Part shown: in pieces, positions 1 through 7,716 of the stretch | How the letters are laid out: each line of letters opens with the position of its first letter | Numbering within the stretch: position 1 is the first letter of the stretch | Source of the DNA: an uncultured bacterium | Lineage (GTDB): Bacteria; Bacteroidota; Bacteroidia; Bacteroidales; UBA932 | Reading direction: 5' to 3' | Assembly (NCBI GenBank): GCA_949300025.1 | Contig: CASGCS010000014.1 | Span: forward strand, 103,483 to 155,333 | Length of the DNA stretch: 51,851 nt | Notes under the pieces: model-generated | The model's input: only the letters and a program-made list of their open reading frames with translations | The model's database searches: none | What the model was told of the DNA's origin: nothing | Made by a program: the position numbers and the translations under genes

Positions 1-1
1 C

Positions 2-547
2 ATACAAAGACATATAACAGAACACCTTACAGCCAACAGAAAAGTCACTTTCATCAAGCACTACCTCAGCAAATATAATGACCCTCCGACACCTCCGAGT
101 TGGATGAGCGTTGAGTTACTCTATTTCAGCGAACTTTCCAAAATCTGTCAGAACCTCAAGAGCCGCAAGGACAGGACAGACATTGCTAAAGCATTTGGTC
201 TGGTCGACGACAAGACTTTCTGCTCATGGCTCCACACACTCAATTATGTAAGGAACATCTGCGCACATCACGCAAGACTTTGGAACATTTCACTGGATAT
301 CTCCCCGGTGAAATATACCAATAAAGACTCCGGCAAGGTATGGCTCACGGACGAAGAAGTCAATATTGCCCAGAGCAAAAGAATGTACTACACCCTATGT
401 ATTATATTATACCTGCTCCAGAGCGTCAATCCCAATCACCATTTTCGGGAACAGTTCAGATCGTTACTGCAGAAATATCCTGTTGTCGATGTCAGATACA
501 TGGGATTTCCTGAAGATTGGCAAGAGCACCCCTTATGGAAAATTTAG
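2..547 (+). CDS. Abi_2-family (AbiD/AbiF-like) protein, 5' end cut by the window
   Basis: The frame is open from the first bases of the window, so only about 181 C-terminal residues are seen; the first ATG inside (104) is probably internal. The visible text matches the Abi_2 family: a Pro-rich HYLSKYNDPPTPPSWM segment, an SWLHTLNYVRNICAHHARLWN core (the conserved RN..AHH motif) and a C-terminal helix-rich part ending at KYPVVDVRYMGFPEDWQEHP. Characterised relatives (lactococcal AbiD/AbiF) abort phage infection, and the RNxxAHH pattern resembles RNase-type sites in other toxin families; the target here is unknown. A promoter-like element for another transcript begins right after its stop codon. 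Confidence 0.8.
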   Translation: MQRHITEHLTANRKVTFIKHYLSKYNDPPTPPSWMSVELLYFSELSKICQNLKSRKDRTDIAKAFGLVDDKTFCSWLHTLNYVRNICAHHARLWNISLDISPVKYTNKDSGKVWLTDEEVNIAQSKRMYYTLCIILYLLQSVNPNHHFREQFRSLLQKYPVVDVRYMGFPEDWQEHPLWKI

Positions 548-553
548 GGAATC

Positions 554-585
554 TTGCATCGTTCAAAAATTTTCTGCTATATTTG
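554..585 (+). promoter_or_regulatory. Bacteroidota-type promoter of the candidate RNA gene
   Basis: TATATTTG at 578-585 fits the TAnnTTTG -7 consensus. A TTG lies at 554-556, 21 bases upstream, slightly longer than the usual 18-19. No coding frame of quality follows, which suggests the transcript is noncoding. Confidence 0.5.
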
Positions 586-591
586 CATTGC

Positions 592-823
592 AAAAGCAAA
601 TGAGCCTCCCAGGCGAGCCGTAAGGCAGCATACTTGGGGGGCGTTTTCAATTTTATTCACCACCTATATCGCCCGCCCAACTCAGAGTATAATAGCCAAA
701 AATGGTTGGCAATTATACCGCCACAGAACCGGATGCTGGAGCATAGCCCGGGCGCGCGGAAAATAAACCTAAACCTAACCTACCAATCCCGTCCCGGCAA
801 ACAATGCAAAGACGGGATTTTTT
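592..823 (+). ncRNA. Candidate structured noncoding RNA upstream of obgE
   Basis: The 350-base gap between the Abi gene and obgE has no credible reading frame but holds a promoter (578-585), a chain of stems and a strong terminator (785-823), so it looks like a stand-alone RNA of about 230 nt. Visible stems: GCCT/AGGC and GCC/GGC at 604-627; TTGGGGGGCG (634-643) with CGCCCGCCCAA (670-680), one bulge; a long hairpin 687-718 (GTATAAT-A-GCCAA against TTGGC-A-ATTATAC); and CAGCAT (627-632) with ATGCTG (733-738), which encloses both inner hairpins. It does not show the landmarks of tmRNA, RNase P RNA or SRP RNA. A 6S-type RNA is possible from size and shape but I cannot assign it. The 5' end is estimated from the promoter. 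Confidence 0.5.
785..823 (+). terminator. Intrinsic terminator of the candidate RNA
   Basis: Perfect 9-bp stem AATCCCGTC (785-793) / GACGGGATT (811-819), 17-base loop, then a run of six T (818-823). It ends transcription before the separate obgE promoter. Confidence 0.8.
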
Positions 824-872
824 ATTTCCAAATATTTCAGCAGAAGAATATCCCACACATCAAAAGAATCTC

Positions 873-880
873 TATCTTTG
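873..880 (+). promoter_or_regulatory. -7 element of the obgE operon promoter
   Basis: TATCTTTG matches the TAnnTTTG consensus 23 bases before the obgE ATG. No convincing -33 TTG is visible at the expected distance. Confidence 0.6.
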
Positions 881-903
881 CAAGGATATAGTAATATCAT
901 AAT

Positions 904-1896
904 ATGGCAGGTTCGAACTTTGTAGACTACGTAAAGCTTTTTCTGGCTTCCGGTGCGGGCGGAAACGGTTCCACACATCTGAGGCGTGAAAAGTATATTC
1001 CAAAGGGAGGCCCCGACGGAGGAGACGGGGGCCGGGGAGGCCATATAATATTGCGCGGGAACCCACAGTTCTGGACTCTTATCCACCTCAAATACAGGAA
1101 GCACATAAAGGCCAAACCGGGAGAAAGCGGAAGCGGCAACCTCTGCAAGGGAGCCAACGGAGAAGATATAGTGCTGGACGTTCCGCTCGGCACGGTTGCC
1201 AGGAATGCAGAGACCGGAGAGGTGCTTTTCGAGATTACCGAGCCGGGCGAAGAGAAGATAATAGTCAGGGGCGGGCGCGGAGGGCTGGGAAACGCCAACT
1301 TCAAATCTGCCACAAACCAGACACCGCGCTATGCACAACCTGGAGAAGAGGGTGTCGAGGGCTGGTTTATCCTTGAACTTAAGATGCTGGCAGACGTAGG
1401 GCTGGTAGGCTTCCCCAATGCCGGAAAATCTACTCTGCTCTCTACAATCTCCGCCGCCCGTCCCAAGATTGCAGACTACGCCTTCACCACTCTGGAGCCA
1501 AGCGTGGGCGTTGTAAAATATTACGATGACAAATCCTTTGTCGTAGCCGACATTCCCGGCATAATAGAAGGCGCGGCCGAAGGAAGGGGGCTGGGCCACA
1601 GATTCCTCCGGCACATAGAGCGCAATTCGGTACTTCTGTTCATGATTCCCGCCGACAGTTCCGACATAAAGGAAGAATATTATATTCTTCTGAAAGAACT
1701 CCAGAAGTTCAACCCGCAGCTGCTCGGAAAGGAGAGGATTCTCGCAATATCAAAATCAGACATGCTGGACGATGAGCTGGAAAGGGAGATAAAAAAACAC
1801 CTTCCCCGCAAGGTGCCGCACATATTCATCTCTTCCCACACAGGCAAGGGAATAAAGGAACTGAAAGATCTGCTCTGGAAAACATTGAACGAATAA
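904..1896 (+). CDS. obgE: GTPase Obg (ribosome assembly / stress)
   Basis: 330 residues. The Gly-rich N-terminal Obg fold (about 1-158, with [12 protein letters not shown] and [11 protein letters not shown]) is followed by a G domain: G1 GFPNAGKS near 168-175, G3 DIPG near 216, and SKSDM near 283 in the G4 place, where NKxD is more usual. It ends soon after the G domain, so the optional C-terminal OCT domain is absent, as in many Bacteroidota. Obg binds the 50S subunit in a GTP-dependent way and acts in late assembly and ppGpp-linked growth control. It is first in a tight unit with a PAP2 phosphatase (9-base gap) and lplA, behind its own -7 element. Confidence 0.97.
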   Translation: MAGSNFVDYVKLFLASGAGGNGSTHLRREKYIPKGGPDGGDGGRGGHIILRGNPQFWTLIHLKYRKHIKAKPGESGSGNLCKGANGEDIVLDVPLGTVARNAETGEVLFEITEPGEEKIIVRGGRGGLGNANFKSATNQTPRYAQPGEEGVEGWFILELKMLADVGLVGFPNAGKSTLLSTISAARPKIADYAFTTLEPSVGVVKYYDDKSFVVADIPGIIEGAAEGRGLGHRFLRHIERNSVLLFMIPADSSDIKEEYYILLKELQKFNPQLLGKERILAISKSDMLDDELEREIKKHLPRKVPHIFISSHTGKGIKELKDLLWKTLNE

Positions 1897-1905
1897 AAGG
1901 AGACC

Positions 1906-2484
1906 ATGATAGACCGGATAATAGAGTTCGACAAGCACCTGATGCTGCTGCTAAACGGCTGGCACTCGCCCTTTTTCGACTTTCTGATGCCCGTCATAAC
2001 AAACAAATATACCGGAATCCCCATATATCTTGCAATTCTGGTTATCCTGTTCCGCAAGACGGATATGAAAAAATTGCTGATAGCCGTTGCGGCGATTCTT
2101 GTAACTTTCGCACTTTGCGACAGCCTGTCGGTGGCCCTTTTCAAAGAGACATTCCAGAGACTGCGTCCCGGCTGGGACCCCCAAATAATGGACCAGGTGA
2201 GAATGCTGGAGTACAAGGGGGGACAATATGGCTTTGTATCGAGCCATGCGGCAAACCTGTTCGGACTGGCGACAATAACTTCCCTGCTTATAAAAAACAG
2301 GATATACACCGCTCTGATATTTTTCTGGGCCGCGCTGGTGGGCTACAGCAGAATTTATGTAGGCAAGCATTTTCCGGCAGATGTGGTCTGCGGAGCCATT
2401 TTCGGAATGATTGTAGGTTATCTCGTATACAAAGGCACAATCTGGCTGTGCGATTACTTCCGTAAAAGAAGATGCTCTGCATAA
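1906..2484 (+). CDS. PAP2-family membrane phosphatase
   Basis: 192 residues with about five hydrophobic membrane segments. The three-part phosphatase signature is present: KETFQRLRP (near 80-88), SSHA (near 111-114, usually PSGH) and SRIYVGKHFPAD (near 148-159). The family dephosphorylates lipid pyrophosphates or phosphatidic-acid-type lipids at the membrane; undecaprenyl-pyrophosphate recycling or lipid A dephosphorylation are plausible roles, but substrate cannot be read from the sequence. The 3' end overlaps lplA by 13 bases, so the two are likely translationally coupled. Confidence 0.9.
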   Translation: MIDRIIEFDKHLMLLLNGWHSPFFDFLMPVITNKYTGIPIYLAILVILFRKTDMKKLLIAVAAILVTFALCDSLSVALFKETFQRLRPGWDPQIMDQVRMLEYKGGQYGFVSSHAANLFGLATITSLLIKNRIYTALIFFWAALVGYSRIYVGKHFPADVVCGAIFGMIVGYLVYKGTIWLCDYFRKRRCSA

Positions 2485-3467
2485 TAGACACATCCACCGA
2501 ACCATATTTCAATCTCGCCGCAGAGGAATATCTGCTCAAGGAGTTTTCGCAGCCTGTATTCAGGCTCTGGAGAAACGAAGACTCAGTTATCGTAGGCCGT
2601 TATCAAAACACGCTTGCCGAGATAAATGCAGGATATGCATTGGAACATGGCATAAAAGTGGTCCGCCGTCTTACCGGAGGCGGAGCGGTCTACCACGACC
2701 CGGGGAATCTGAATTACACCTTCATAGAGCGGCAGGTGAAAGGCGAAGAGAGCGCAGCCATGTTCCGGAGGTTTACAGCGCCCATACTTGAGGCCATACG
2801 CAGCCTCGGGATAGAGGCTGCGCTCGAAGGGAGGAACGATTTGCTGATAGAGGGGAAAAAATTCTCAGGCAACGCAATCTGCCTTTACAGAAACAGGGTG
2901 CTCCAGCACGGCACGCTCCTTTTTTCGACATCGGAGCAGAAACTGTCGGGGGTACTAAAAGAGAAAGATGAAAGATTCAAAAGCAATGCCGTAAACTCCA
3001 ACAGAAGAGGCATAACCAATATCAGCAGCCACCTTGAAAGAGAGATGGACATAGAAGAGTTCACCCGGTATCTTGCCGGATATATCTGCAACCATGCATC
3101 CCTTGGAGAGGAGCTTGTCCCCTACTCCTATACAGCGGATGACATAAAGGCCATAGAACACCTCCGCGACACCAGATACAGCAGGGATGAATGGAATTTC
3201 GGAAAATCTCCGGACTACCGGTTTTCAAACAGAAGAAGGTTCAAAGGAGGCACGGTGGAGGTCTGCTTTAACGTGACAGACGGGAGGATTGCAGAACTTT
3301 CCATATCGGGAGACTACTTTTTCACCAGGCCTACCGAAGAGTTCTGCGCACTTCTTTCAGGCACTCCGCACAACATTGGCGCGATAAGGGAAAAAACAGG
3401 CTCCGTCAGCCTGGGAGAATATTTTTCCAACATCTCTCCCGAAGAACTGACGGAGCTTTTCTTCTGA
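2472..3467 (+). CDS. lplA: Lipoate-protein ligase A
   Basis: 331 residues, the full two-domain length. The catalytic domain carries FNLAAEEYLL near the N terminus and the hallmark RRLTGGGAVYHD (about 64-75), followed by NLNYTFI. The C-terminal accessory domain (about 250-331) is present, so the enzyme should both adenylate lipoate and transfer it to lipoyl domains of 2-oxoacid dehydrogenases or GcvH. It starts inside the PAP2 gene and shares the obgE transcript. It is convergent with hpf; the 32-base gap contains a perfect 12-bp palindrome (3475-3486). Confidence 0.95.
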   Translation: MLCIIDTSTEPYFNLAAEEYLLKEFSQPVFRLWRNEDSVIVGRYQNTLAEINAGYALEHGIKVVRRLTGGGAVYHDPGNLNYTFIERQVKGEESAAMFRRFTAPILEAIRSLGIEAALEGRNDLLIEGKKFSGNAICLYRNRVLQHGTLLFSTSEQKLSGVLKEKDERFKSNAVNSNRRGITNISSHLEREMDIEEFTRYLAGYICNHASLGEELVPYSYTADDIKAIEHLRDTRYSRDEWNFGKSPDYRFSNRRRFKGGTVEVCFNVTDGRIAELSISGDYFFTRPTEEFCALLSGTPHNIGAIREKTGSVSLGEYFSNISPEELTELFF

Positions 3468-3474
3468 TTTATAT

Positions 3475-3486
3475 CGGTCCGGACCG
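3475..3486. repeat. 12-bp perfect palindrome between convergent genes
   Basis: CGGTCCGGACCG sits midway between lplA and hpf. It lacks a loop and T-run, so it is not a classical terminator; it could be a weak bidirectional stop or a protein site. Confidence 0.4.
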
Positions 3487-3499
3487 TGACACCGTACTG

Positions 3500-3793
3500 C
3501 TATTGGCCTCTTTTCTTCTCCTTGATCTTTACAAGCTGCCCCTTCAACACATCCACGCAGTCTACAACAGCATCTTCGAATGTAGAGGCATTTTTCTGAA
3601 TAAAGAGGTCTTTTCCGGGCAGTGCAATCTTAATCTTCACCTCCTTGTTCTCGGTATCGGGAAGCAATGAGAGCACCACCTCCGCATTGATTACATCCTC
3701 GTAGAACTTTTCGAGTTTGCCCACTTTCTTGTCGATGAAATCCAACAATTTTGAATCGGCATCGAATTTAACTGACTGAATCCTGATATCCAT
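3500..3793 (-). CDS. hpf: Ribosome hibernation-promoting factor, short form
   Basis: 97 residues: the single-domain HPF/YfiA type with MDIRIQSVKFDADSKLLDFIDKK and the basic KxGxDLxxQKNASTFEDAVVDC core. Such proteins bind the decoding centre of idle ribosomes and protect them in stationary phase. There is no C-terminal dimerisation domain, so it resembles the short YfiA/HPF type. An AAGGAGG is visible five bases before the ATG on the minus strand. It starts one base after the xerC stop codon, and the pairing xerC-hpf is common in Bacteroidota. Confidence 0.93.
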   Translation of the reverse strand: MDIRIQSVKFDADSKLLDFIDKKVGKLEKFYEDVINAEVVLSLLPDTENKEVKIKIALPGKDLFIQKNASTFEDAVVDCVDVLKGQLVKIKEKKRGQ

Positions 3794-3794
3794 A

Positions 3795-4742
3795 TCATCC
3801 TCCTTTTTTAGCCCGTGGATGGGCGGTTAAATAAACTTTTTTTAATTGCTCAAAAGAGTTGTGCGTATAAACTTGCGTAGCCGCCAACGATGAGTGCCCC
3901 AGAACCTCCTTTATGCTGTTCAGGTCTGCGCCGTCATTCAGCAGGTGCGTGGCAAACGAGTGACGCAGAACATGCGGAGTGTTTTTTCCTCCGAAACCGG
4001 GGATTTTGGAAAACTCCCGTCGCACTACATTATTAACAAAATTAAGGTATATAGGGTTGCCTTTGTTTGTCAGAAAAAAGGCAGTTTCGCCACATTTTTC
4101 ATGTTCGGCCGCAAATTCCTCCCTTTTTTGCATATATTGCCCGAGCAACTTTGCCAGGAAAGGCACAACGGGTATCTCGCGCTCCTTGTCTCCCTTGCCG
4201 GTAATGCGGAAAAGCGAGCGGGACTTGTCGTAATTGCAGATTTTCAGGGCCGCAATTTCCGCCCTTCGCATGCCTGTAGCATAAATCGCAGCAACAATCA
4301 CCCTGTCTCTCAACTCATTGTAACTGTCTGGCAGCGGCTGTGCAAGATAGGCGTCAATTGCATCCTGATCATAAAAGAGCGGCAGCCGTTTATTCTGCTT
4401 CGGGCGGTATACCATACCTACCGGATTCTCCGCCAGCAGGTTGTTTTTCAGCAAATAGTCGCAATAACTGCTCAGGGCGCATACCTTAAGGTTCACGCTT
4501 CTGGCTGAAAGGCCGTTTTTGAGCGAATCGGCTATGAAACTGCGGATATGAAGCGGGATAAGCAGTTCCAACTGCTCCTTCTCCGGAAAAATTTCATCTG
4601 AGGGAAGTTCTTCATGGACCGAAAGGCCCAGAATATGGCAGTAGAAATCACATACTGCACTACGGTACAGGAAGACTGTTCTTTCAGAATAGCGTTTGTG
4701 CACCCTGATGTGGTTTATGAATCTGTCCAAGAGAGCCAACAT
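3795..4742 (-). CDS. xerC: Tyrosine recombinase XerC/XerD type
   Basis: 315 residues. The N-terminal SAM-like core-binding domain (about 1-95) is followed by the catalytic domain with a complete set: R159 (ATGMRRAE), K183 (TGKGDKE), H257-x-x-R260 (HVLRHSFATHLL), H283 (LGHSS) and nucleophile Y292 (VYTHN). Expected role is resolution of chromosome dimers at dif with its partner recombinase. The HPRAKK tail is typical of Bacteroidota members. It is first in a two-gene unit with hpf. Assignment as C or D form is by context only. Confidence 0.93.
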   Translation of the reverse strand: MLALLDRFINHIRVHKRYSERTVFLYRSAVCDFYCHILGLSVHEELPSDEIFPEKEQLELLIPLHIRSFIADSLKNGLSARSVNLKVCALSSYCDYLLKNNLLAENPVGMVYRPKQNKRLPLFYDQDAIDAYLAQPLPDSYNELRDRVIVAAIYATGMRRAEIAALKICNYDKSRSLFRITGKGDKEREIPVVPFLAKLLGQYMQKREEFAAEHEKCGETAFFLTNKGNPIYLNFVNNVVRREFSKIPGFGGKNTPHVLRHSFATHLLNDGADLNSIKEVLGHSSLAATQVYTHNSFEQLKKVYLTAHPRAKKGG

Positions 4743-4872
4743 ACCGTGCCGTAGTTTTGGTTAAAGGTAAGGATTTTTATTCTAATAAAAAAGAGGGCGG
4801 GATAAAAATAACAGGTAATAGGTATTGACATTATAATAAATTTCACATTATTTTGCGCTCAAAACAGACAGA

Positions 4873-7275
4873 ATGCACTTATCAGATCTTAAAACCGGAG
4901 AATCGGGCATCATAGTCAAGGTACTGGGCCACGGAGGTTTTAGAAAGAGAATATTGGAAATGGGCTTTGTAAGGGGGCAGGAAGTCACTGCCATTCTCAA
5001 TGCACCTCTCAAAGACCCAATCAAATACAAGGTCATGGATTACGAAGTCTCGCTGCGCAGGAATGAAGCGGCGATGATAGAAATCGTAACCGGAGACGAG
5101 ACTGTGGCAGAACCCAGCGCCGGCGTTGCCAGGGAGAATGAACCTGCAGCAGGAAACAGGCCCGGTGGCAAGGCGTTTTCAGAAAAGTCGAAAGAGATAA
5201 ACATTGCCCTGGTAGGCAACCCCAACAGCGGAAAGACATCGCTCTTCAACGCATTGGCGGGAAGGCACGAGCATGTGGGCAACTACAGCGGCGTGACAGT
5301 TGATGCCAAAAGCGGACACTTCAACTATAAGGGATACAGGTTCAACATAACCGACCTGCCTGGCACATACGCCATTACAGCATACAGCCCCGAAGAGGTT
5401 TATGTCAGGCGTTTCCTTATGGAGCAGGCACCCGATGTGATTCTCAACGCCGTGGTGGCTTCAAACCTTGAGCGTAACCTCTATCTTACCACCGAACTGA
5501 TAGATATAAACCAGAAAACTGTCGTAGCCCTGAACATGTACGACGAACTTGAAAAGAGCGGCGCAAGGCTCGATTACGGCAGTTTGGGCAAACTGATAGG
5601 CATTCCCATGGTTCCTGTCGTTGCAAAAGAGAAGGTCGGGCTGGAAAAGCTGCTGGATACCATAATTGCCGTATATGAGAGCGACTCCGCTGAGGGAGAG
5701 AGCGAGGTGGCAAAGACCATCCGCCACATACATATAAAATACTCTCCGGCCATAGAAAAAGAAATAGCCCTTGTTTCCAATGAGATAAAGCGCGACGACT
5801 CCGATTTTCCCAAAGTGTTTCCTCCACGCTACTGGAGCATAAAGCTTCTGGAAGGAGACAGGGAACTGTATAAGATCCTGAGCAACTCCCCCAATCGTGA
5901 GAAATGGGATGAACTGCGCAATGCTGCCGCAGAACGGATAAAGAGACAGCTTGGAGAAGATGTGGAGAGCGCGGTTACAAACGAGAAATACGGTTTCATA
6001 TCGGGCGCGCTAAAAGAGACTTTCGTTCCCGGAGCAAAGGAGCAGAACAAAAACAGTGCTATAATAGACTCCATTGTAACGCACAAGGTATTCAGTTTTC
6101 CTATTTTCCTGCTTCTGATGTGGATTATGTTCTACATGACCTACACTTTGGGGGCATATCCACAGGAGTGGCTCGAAAACCTTATGGGCGCACTCGGCAA
6201 CGGAGTCTCCGGAATCATGAGCGAAGGACCGCTCAGAGACCTTATAGTAGACGGAATAATAGGGGGAGTGGGAAGCGTTGTGGTATTTTTGCCCAATATC
6301 CTTATTCTCTACTTTTTCATTTCGCTAATGGAAGACTCGGGCTACATGGCTAGGGCAGCCTTCATAATGGACAAGCTGATGCACAAGATAGGGCTGCACG
6401 GAAAATCGTTCATACCGATGATTATGGGGTTCGGATGCAATGTCCCGGCAATAATGTCGGCAAGAACCATAGAGAGCCGCTCAAGCAGGCTTATCACGAT
6501 TCTCATCAACCCGTTCATGTCGTGCAGCGCCCGTATTCCCGTATATGTGCTTATAGCCGGCACCTTCTTTCCAAAGAACTCAGCAAACGTACTGATGCTC
6601 CTCTACCTGCTTGGAATTGTCGTTGCAGTGATTACGGCCAGACTGCTCAGGAAATTCCTCTTCAAGGAAGACGAGACACCGTTTGTAATGGAACTTCCTC
6701 CATACAGGACACCTACCCTGAACGCAACGCTTACCCATTTATGGGAAAAATGCGTACAGTATCTCAAGAAAATAGGGAACATAATTCTTCTTGCTTCAAT
6801 AGTCATCTGGTTTTTAAGCTACTATCCGGCAAAGAGAGAAACGGCGGAACAAATGGAGAAAGGCTCGTACCTCGAACAGGTAGGCAAGGCTGTGGAACCT
6901 GTGGTAGCTCCGCTGGGGCTTAACTGGAAAGCCTCTGTCGCCCTAATTTCCGGTGCTGCCGCAAAAGAGATAGTAGTAAGTACGCTTGGAGTGCTGTATG
7001 CAGGCCAGGAGACTTCCGATAGCGGAGAAGAGTTGGAGACCAATGAAAATCACCAGCTCTCCCAACAGTTGATAAAATCGGGAGACTTTACAAAAAGTTC
7101 GGCAATGGCGCTTATGGTATTCGTACTGCTCTATTTCCCGTGCATAGGGACCATAGCGACCATAGCACACGAAGCCGGAAGCTGGAAATATGCTCTCTTC
7201 TCTATCATATACAGCACATGCGTAGCCTGGATTGTCGCATTCCTGACATATAATATCGGAAATCTGATATGGTAG
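4873..7275 (+). CDS. feoB: Fused FeoA-FeoB ferrous iron transporter
   Basis: 800 residues. Residues 1-75 are a FeoA (SH3-like) domain; after a linker (76-108) the FeoB G domain begins with G1 GNPNSGKTS near 113, G3 DLPGTY near 160 and NMYD (G4) near 221. The remainder, from about 400, is the membrane part with two Gate regions (GFGCNVPAIMSARTI and the later GAAAKEIVVSTLG). It imports Fe2+ across the inner membrane with nucleotide hydrolysis. The fusion is the usual Bacteroidota arrangement. It overlaps the next small gene by 7 bases. Confidence 0.97.
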   Translation: MHLSDLKTGESGIIVKVLGHGGFRKRILEMGFVRGQEVTAILNAPLKDPIKYKVMDYEVSLRRNEAAMIEIVTGDETVAEPSAGVARENEPAAGNRPGGKAFSEKSKEINIALVGNPNSGKTSLFNALAGRHEHVGNYSGVTVDAKSGHFNYKGYRFNITDLPGTYAITAYSPEEVYVRRFLMEQAPDVILNAVVASNLERNLYLTTELIDINQKTVVALNMYDELEKSGARLDYGSLGKLIGIPMVPVVAKEKVGLEKLLDTIIAVYESDSAEGESEVAKTIRHIHIKYSPAIEKEIALVSNEIKRDDSDFPKVFPPRYWSIKLLEGDRELYKILSNSPNREKWDELRNAAAERIKRQLGEDVESAVTNEKYGFISGALKETFVPGAKEQNKNSAIIDSIVTHKVFSFPIFLLLMWIMFYMTYTLGAYPQEWLENLMGALGNGVSGIMSEGPLRDLIVDGIIGGVGSVVVFLPNILILYFFISLMEDSGYMARAAFIMDKLMHKIGLHGKSFIPMIMGFGCNVPAIMSARTIESRSSRLITILINPFMSCSARIPVYVLIAGTFFPKNSANVLMLLYLLGIVVAVITARLLRKFLFKEDETPFVMELPPYRTPTLNATLTHLWEKCVQYLKKIGNIILLASIVIWFLSYYPAKRETAEQMEKGSYLEQVGKAVEPVVAPLGLNWKASVALISGAAAKEIVVSTLGVLYAGQETSDSGEELETNENHQLSQQLIKSGDFTKSSAMALMVFVLLYFPCIGTIATIAHEAGSWKYALFSIIYSTCVAWIVAFLTYNIGNLIW

Positions 7276-7436
7276 GGAGAGAAATACAGGAAATACTGAT
7301 TTGGGTAATCGCAGCCGCAGCACTTGTCTTACTGTCGGTGAGAATCTTCAGAAAGACAAGAAGAGGCCGCCCCGGGAAAGACTCTTCCTGCAACGGATGC
7401 AACGGCCGCAACGGAGGATGCAGTTGCTGCGGATAA
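7269..7436 (+). CDS. FeoB-associated Cys-rich membrane protein
   Basis: A 55-residue gene whose ATG lies inside the last codons of feoAB (ATATGGTAG). It has one N-terminal transmembrane helix (ILIWVIAAAALVLLSV, about residues 9-24), a basic stretch RIFRKTRRGRPGK, and a Cys-rich tail CNGCNGRNGGCSCC with five cysteines. This fits the FeoB_associated family (the place taken by FeoC in enterobacteria). A role in handing over or sensing iron at the cytoplasmic face is a reasonable inference, not proven. Translational coupling with feoAB is likely from the overlap. Confidence 0.85.
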   Translation: MVGREIQEILIWVIAAAALVLLSVRIFRKTRRGRPGKDSSCNGCNGRNGGCSCCG

Positions 7437-7453
7437 AAGAGAGACGCCTGCAC

Positions 7454-7487
7454 GCAAATTACAAGGCATCAAGGTTTAGGGCGAAGG
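7454..7487. repeat. Half copy of the palindromic element at 7606-7702
   Basis: 34 bases identical to 7610-7643 (starting GCAAATTAC and ending GGGCGAAGG). Only the left arm is present, so this is a truncated copy in direct orientation, 156 bases upstream of the full one. Confidence 0.8.
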
Positions 7488-7502
7488 GGTCTTCCGAATA
7501 TA

Positions 7503-7534
7503 AAAAGCCGGCAGCCCCAACAGGCTACCGGCTA
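7503..7534 (-). terminator. Probable terminator of mutAB (minus strand)
   Basis: Read on the minus strand: AGCCGG-T-AGCC, loop, GGCT-G-CCGGCT, then TTTTTATA. Ten pairs with one mismatch plus a T-run oriented for transcripts arriving from mutB. It lies about 185 bases past the mutB stop, so the palindromic element would be in the mutB 3' untranslated region. Confidence 0.6.
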
Positions 7535-7605
7535 CATTCAATCACGAATTTCTTGTTATAATGAGGAAAATACAAGGCCTCCCTCATTACTTGCAGTAGT
7601 ATTAT

Positions 7606-7702
7606 AATGGCAAATTACAAGGCATCAAGGTTTAGGGCGAAGGAGTGTACTGTAGTACATGACCGAGCCATAATACCGAAGATAACACAGTAATTTGTCA
7701 TT
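7606..7702. repeat. MITE/REP-like long imperfect palindrome
   Basis: Ends form a 13-bp inverted repeat with one mismatch (AATGGCAAATTAC at 7606-7618; GTAATTTGTCATT at 7690-7702). Inner arms continue with imperfect pairing (GGTTTAGGGC against GCCATAATACC) up to a central TGTAC-TGTA-GTACA. Together with the half copy at 7454 it looks like a small mobile or processed palindromic unit. It has no reading frame. Confidence 0.65.
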
Positions 7703-7716
7703 AGAATACGCTGCAA

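Noticed and set aside
775..1614. 279-residue minus-strand frame over obgE
   Set aside because: Antisense shadow of the Gly-rich obgE codons; no family similarity.
4824..4860. TTGACA-like -35 before feoAB
   Set aside because: Bacteroidota do not use that box, and TATTTTG before the gene misses one base of the TAnnTTTG consensus, so I do not call a promoter.
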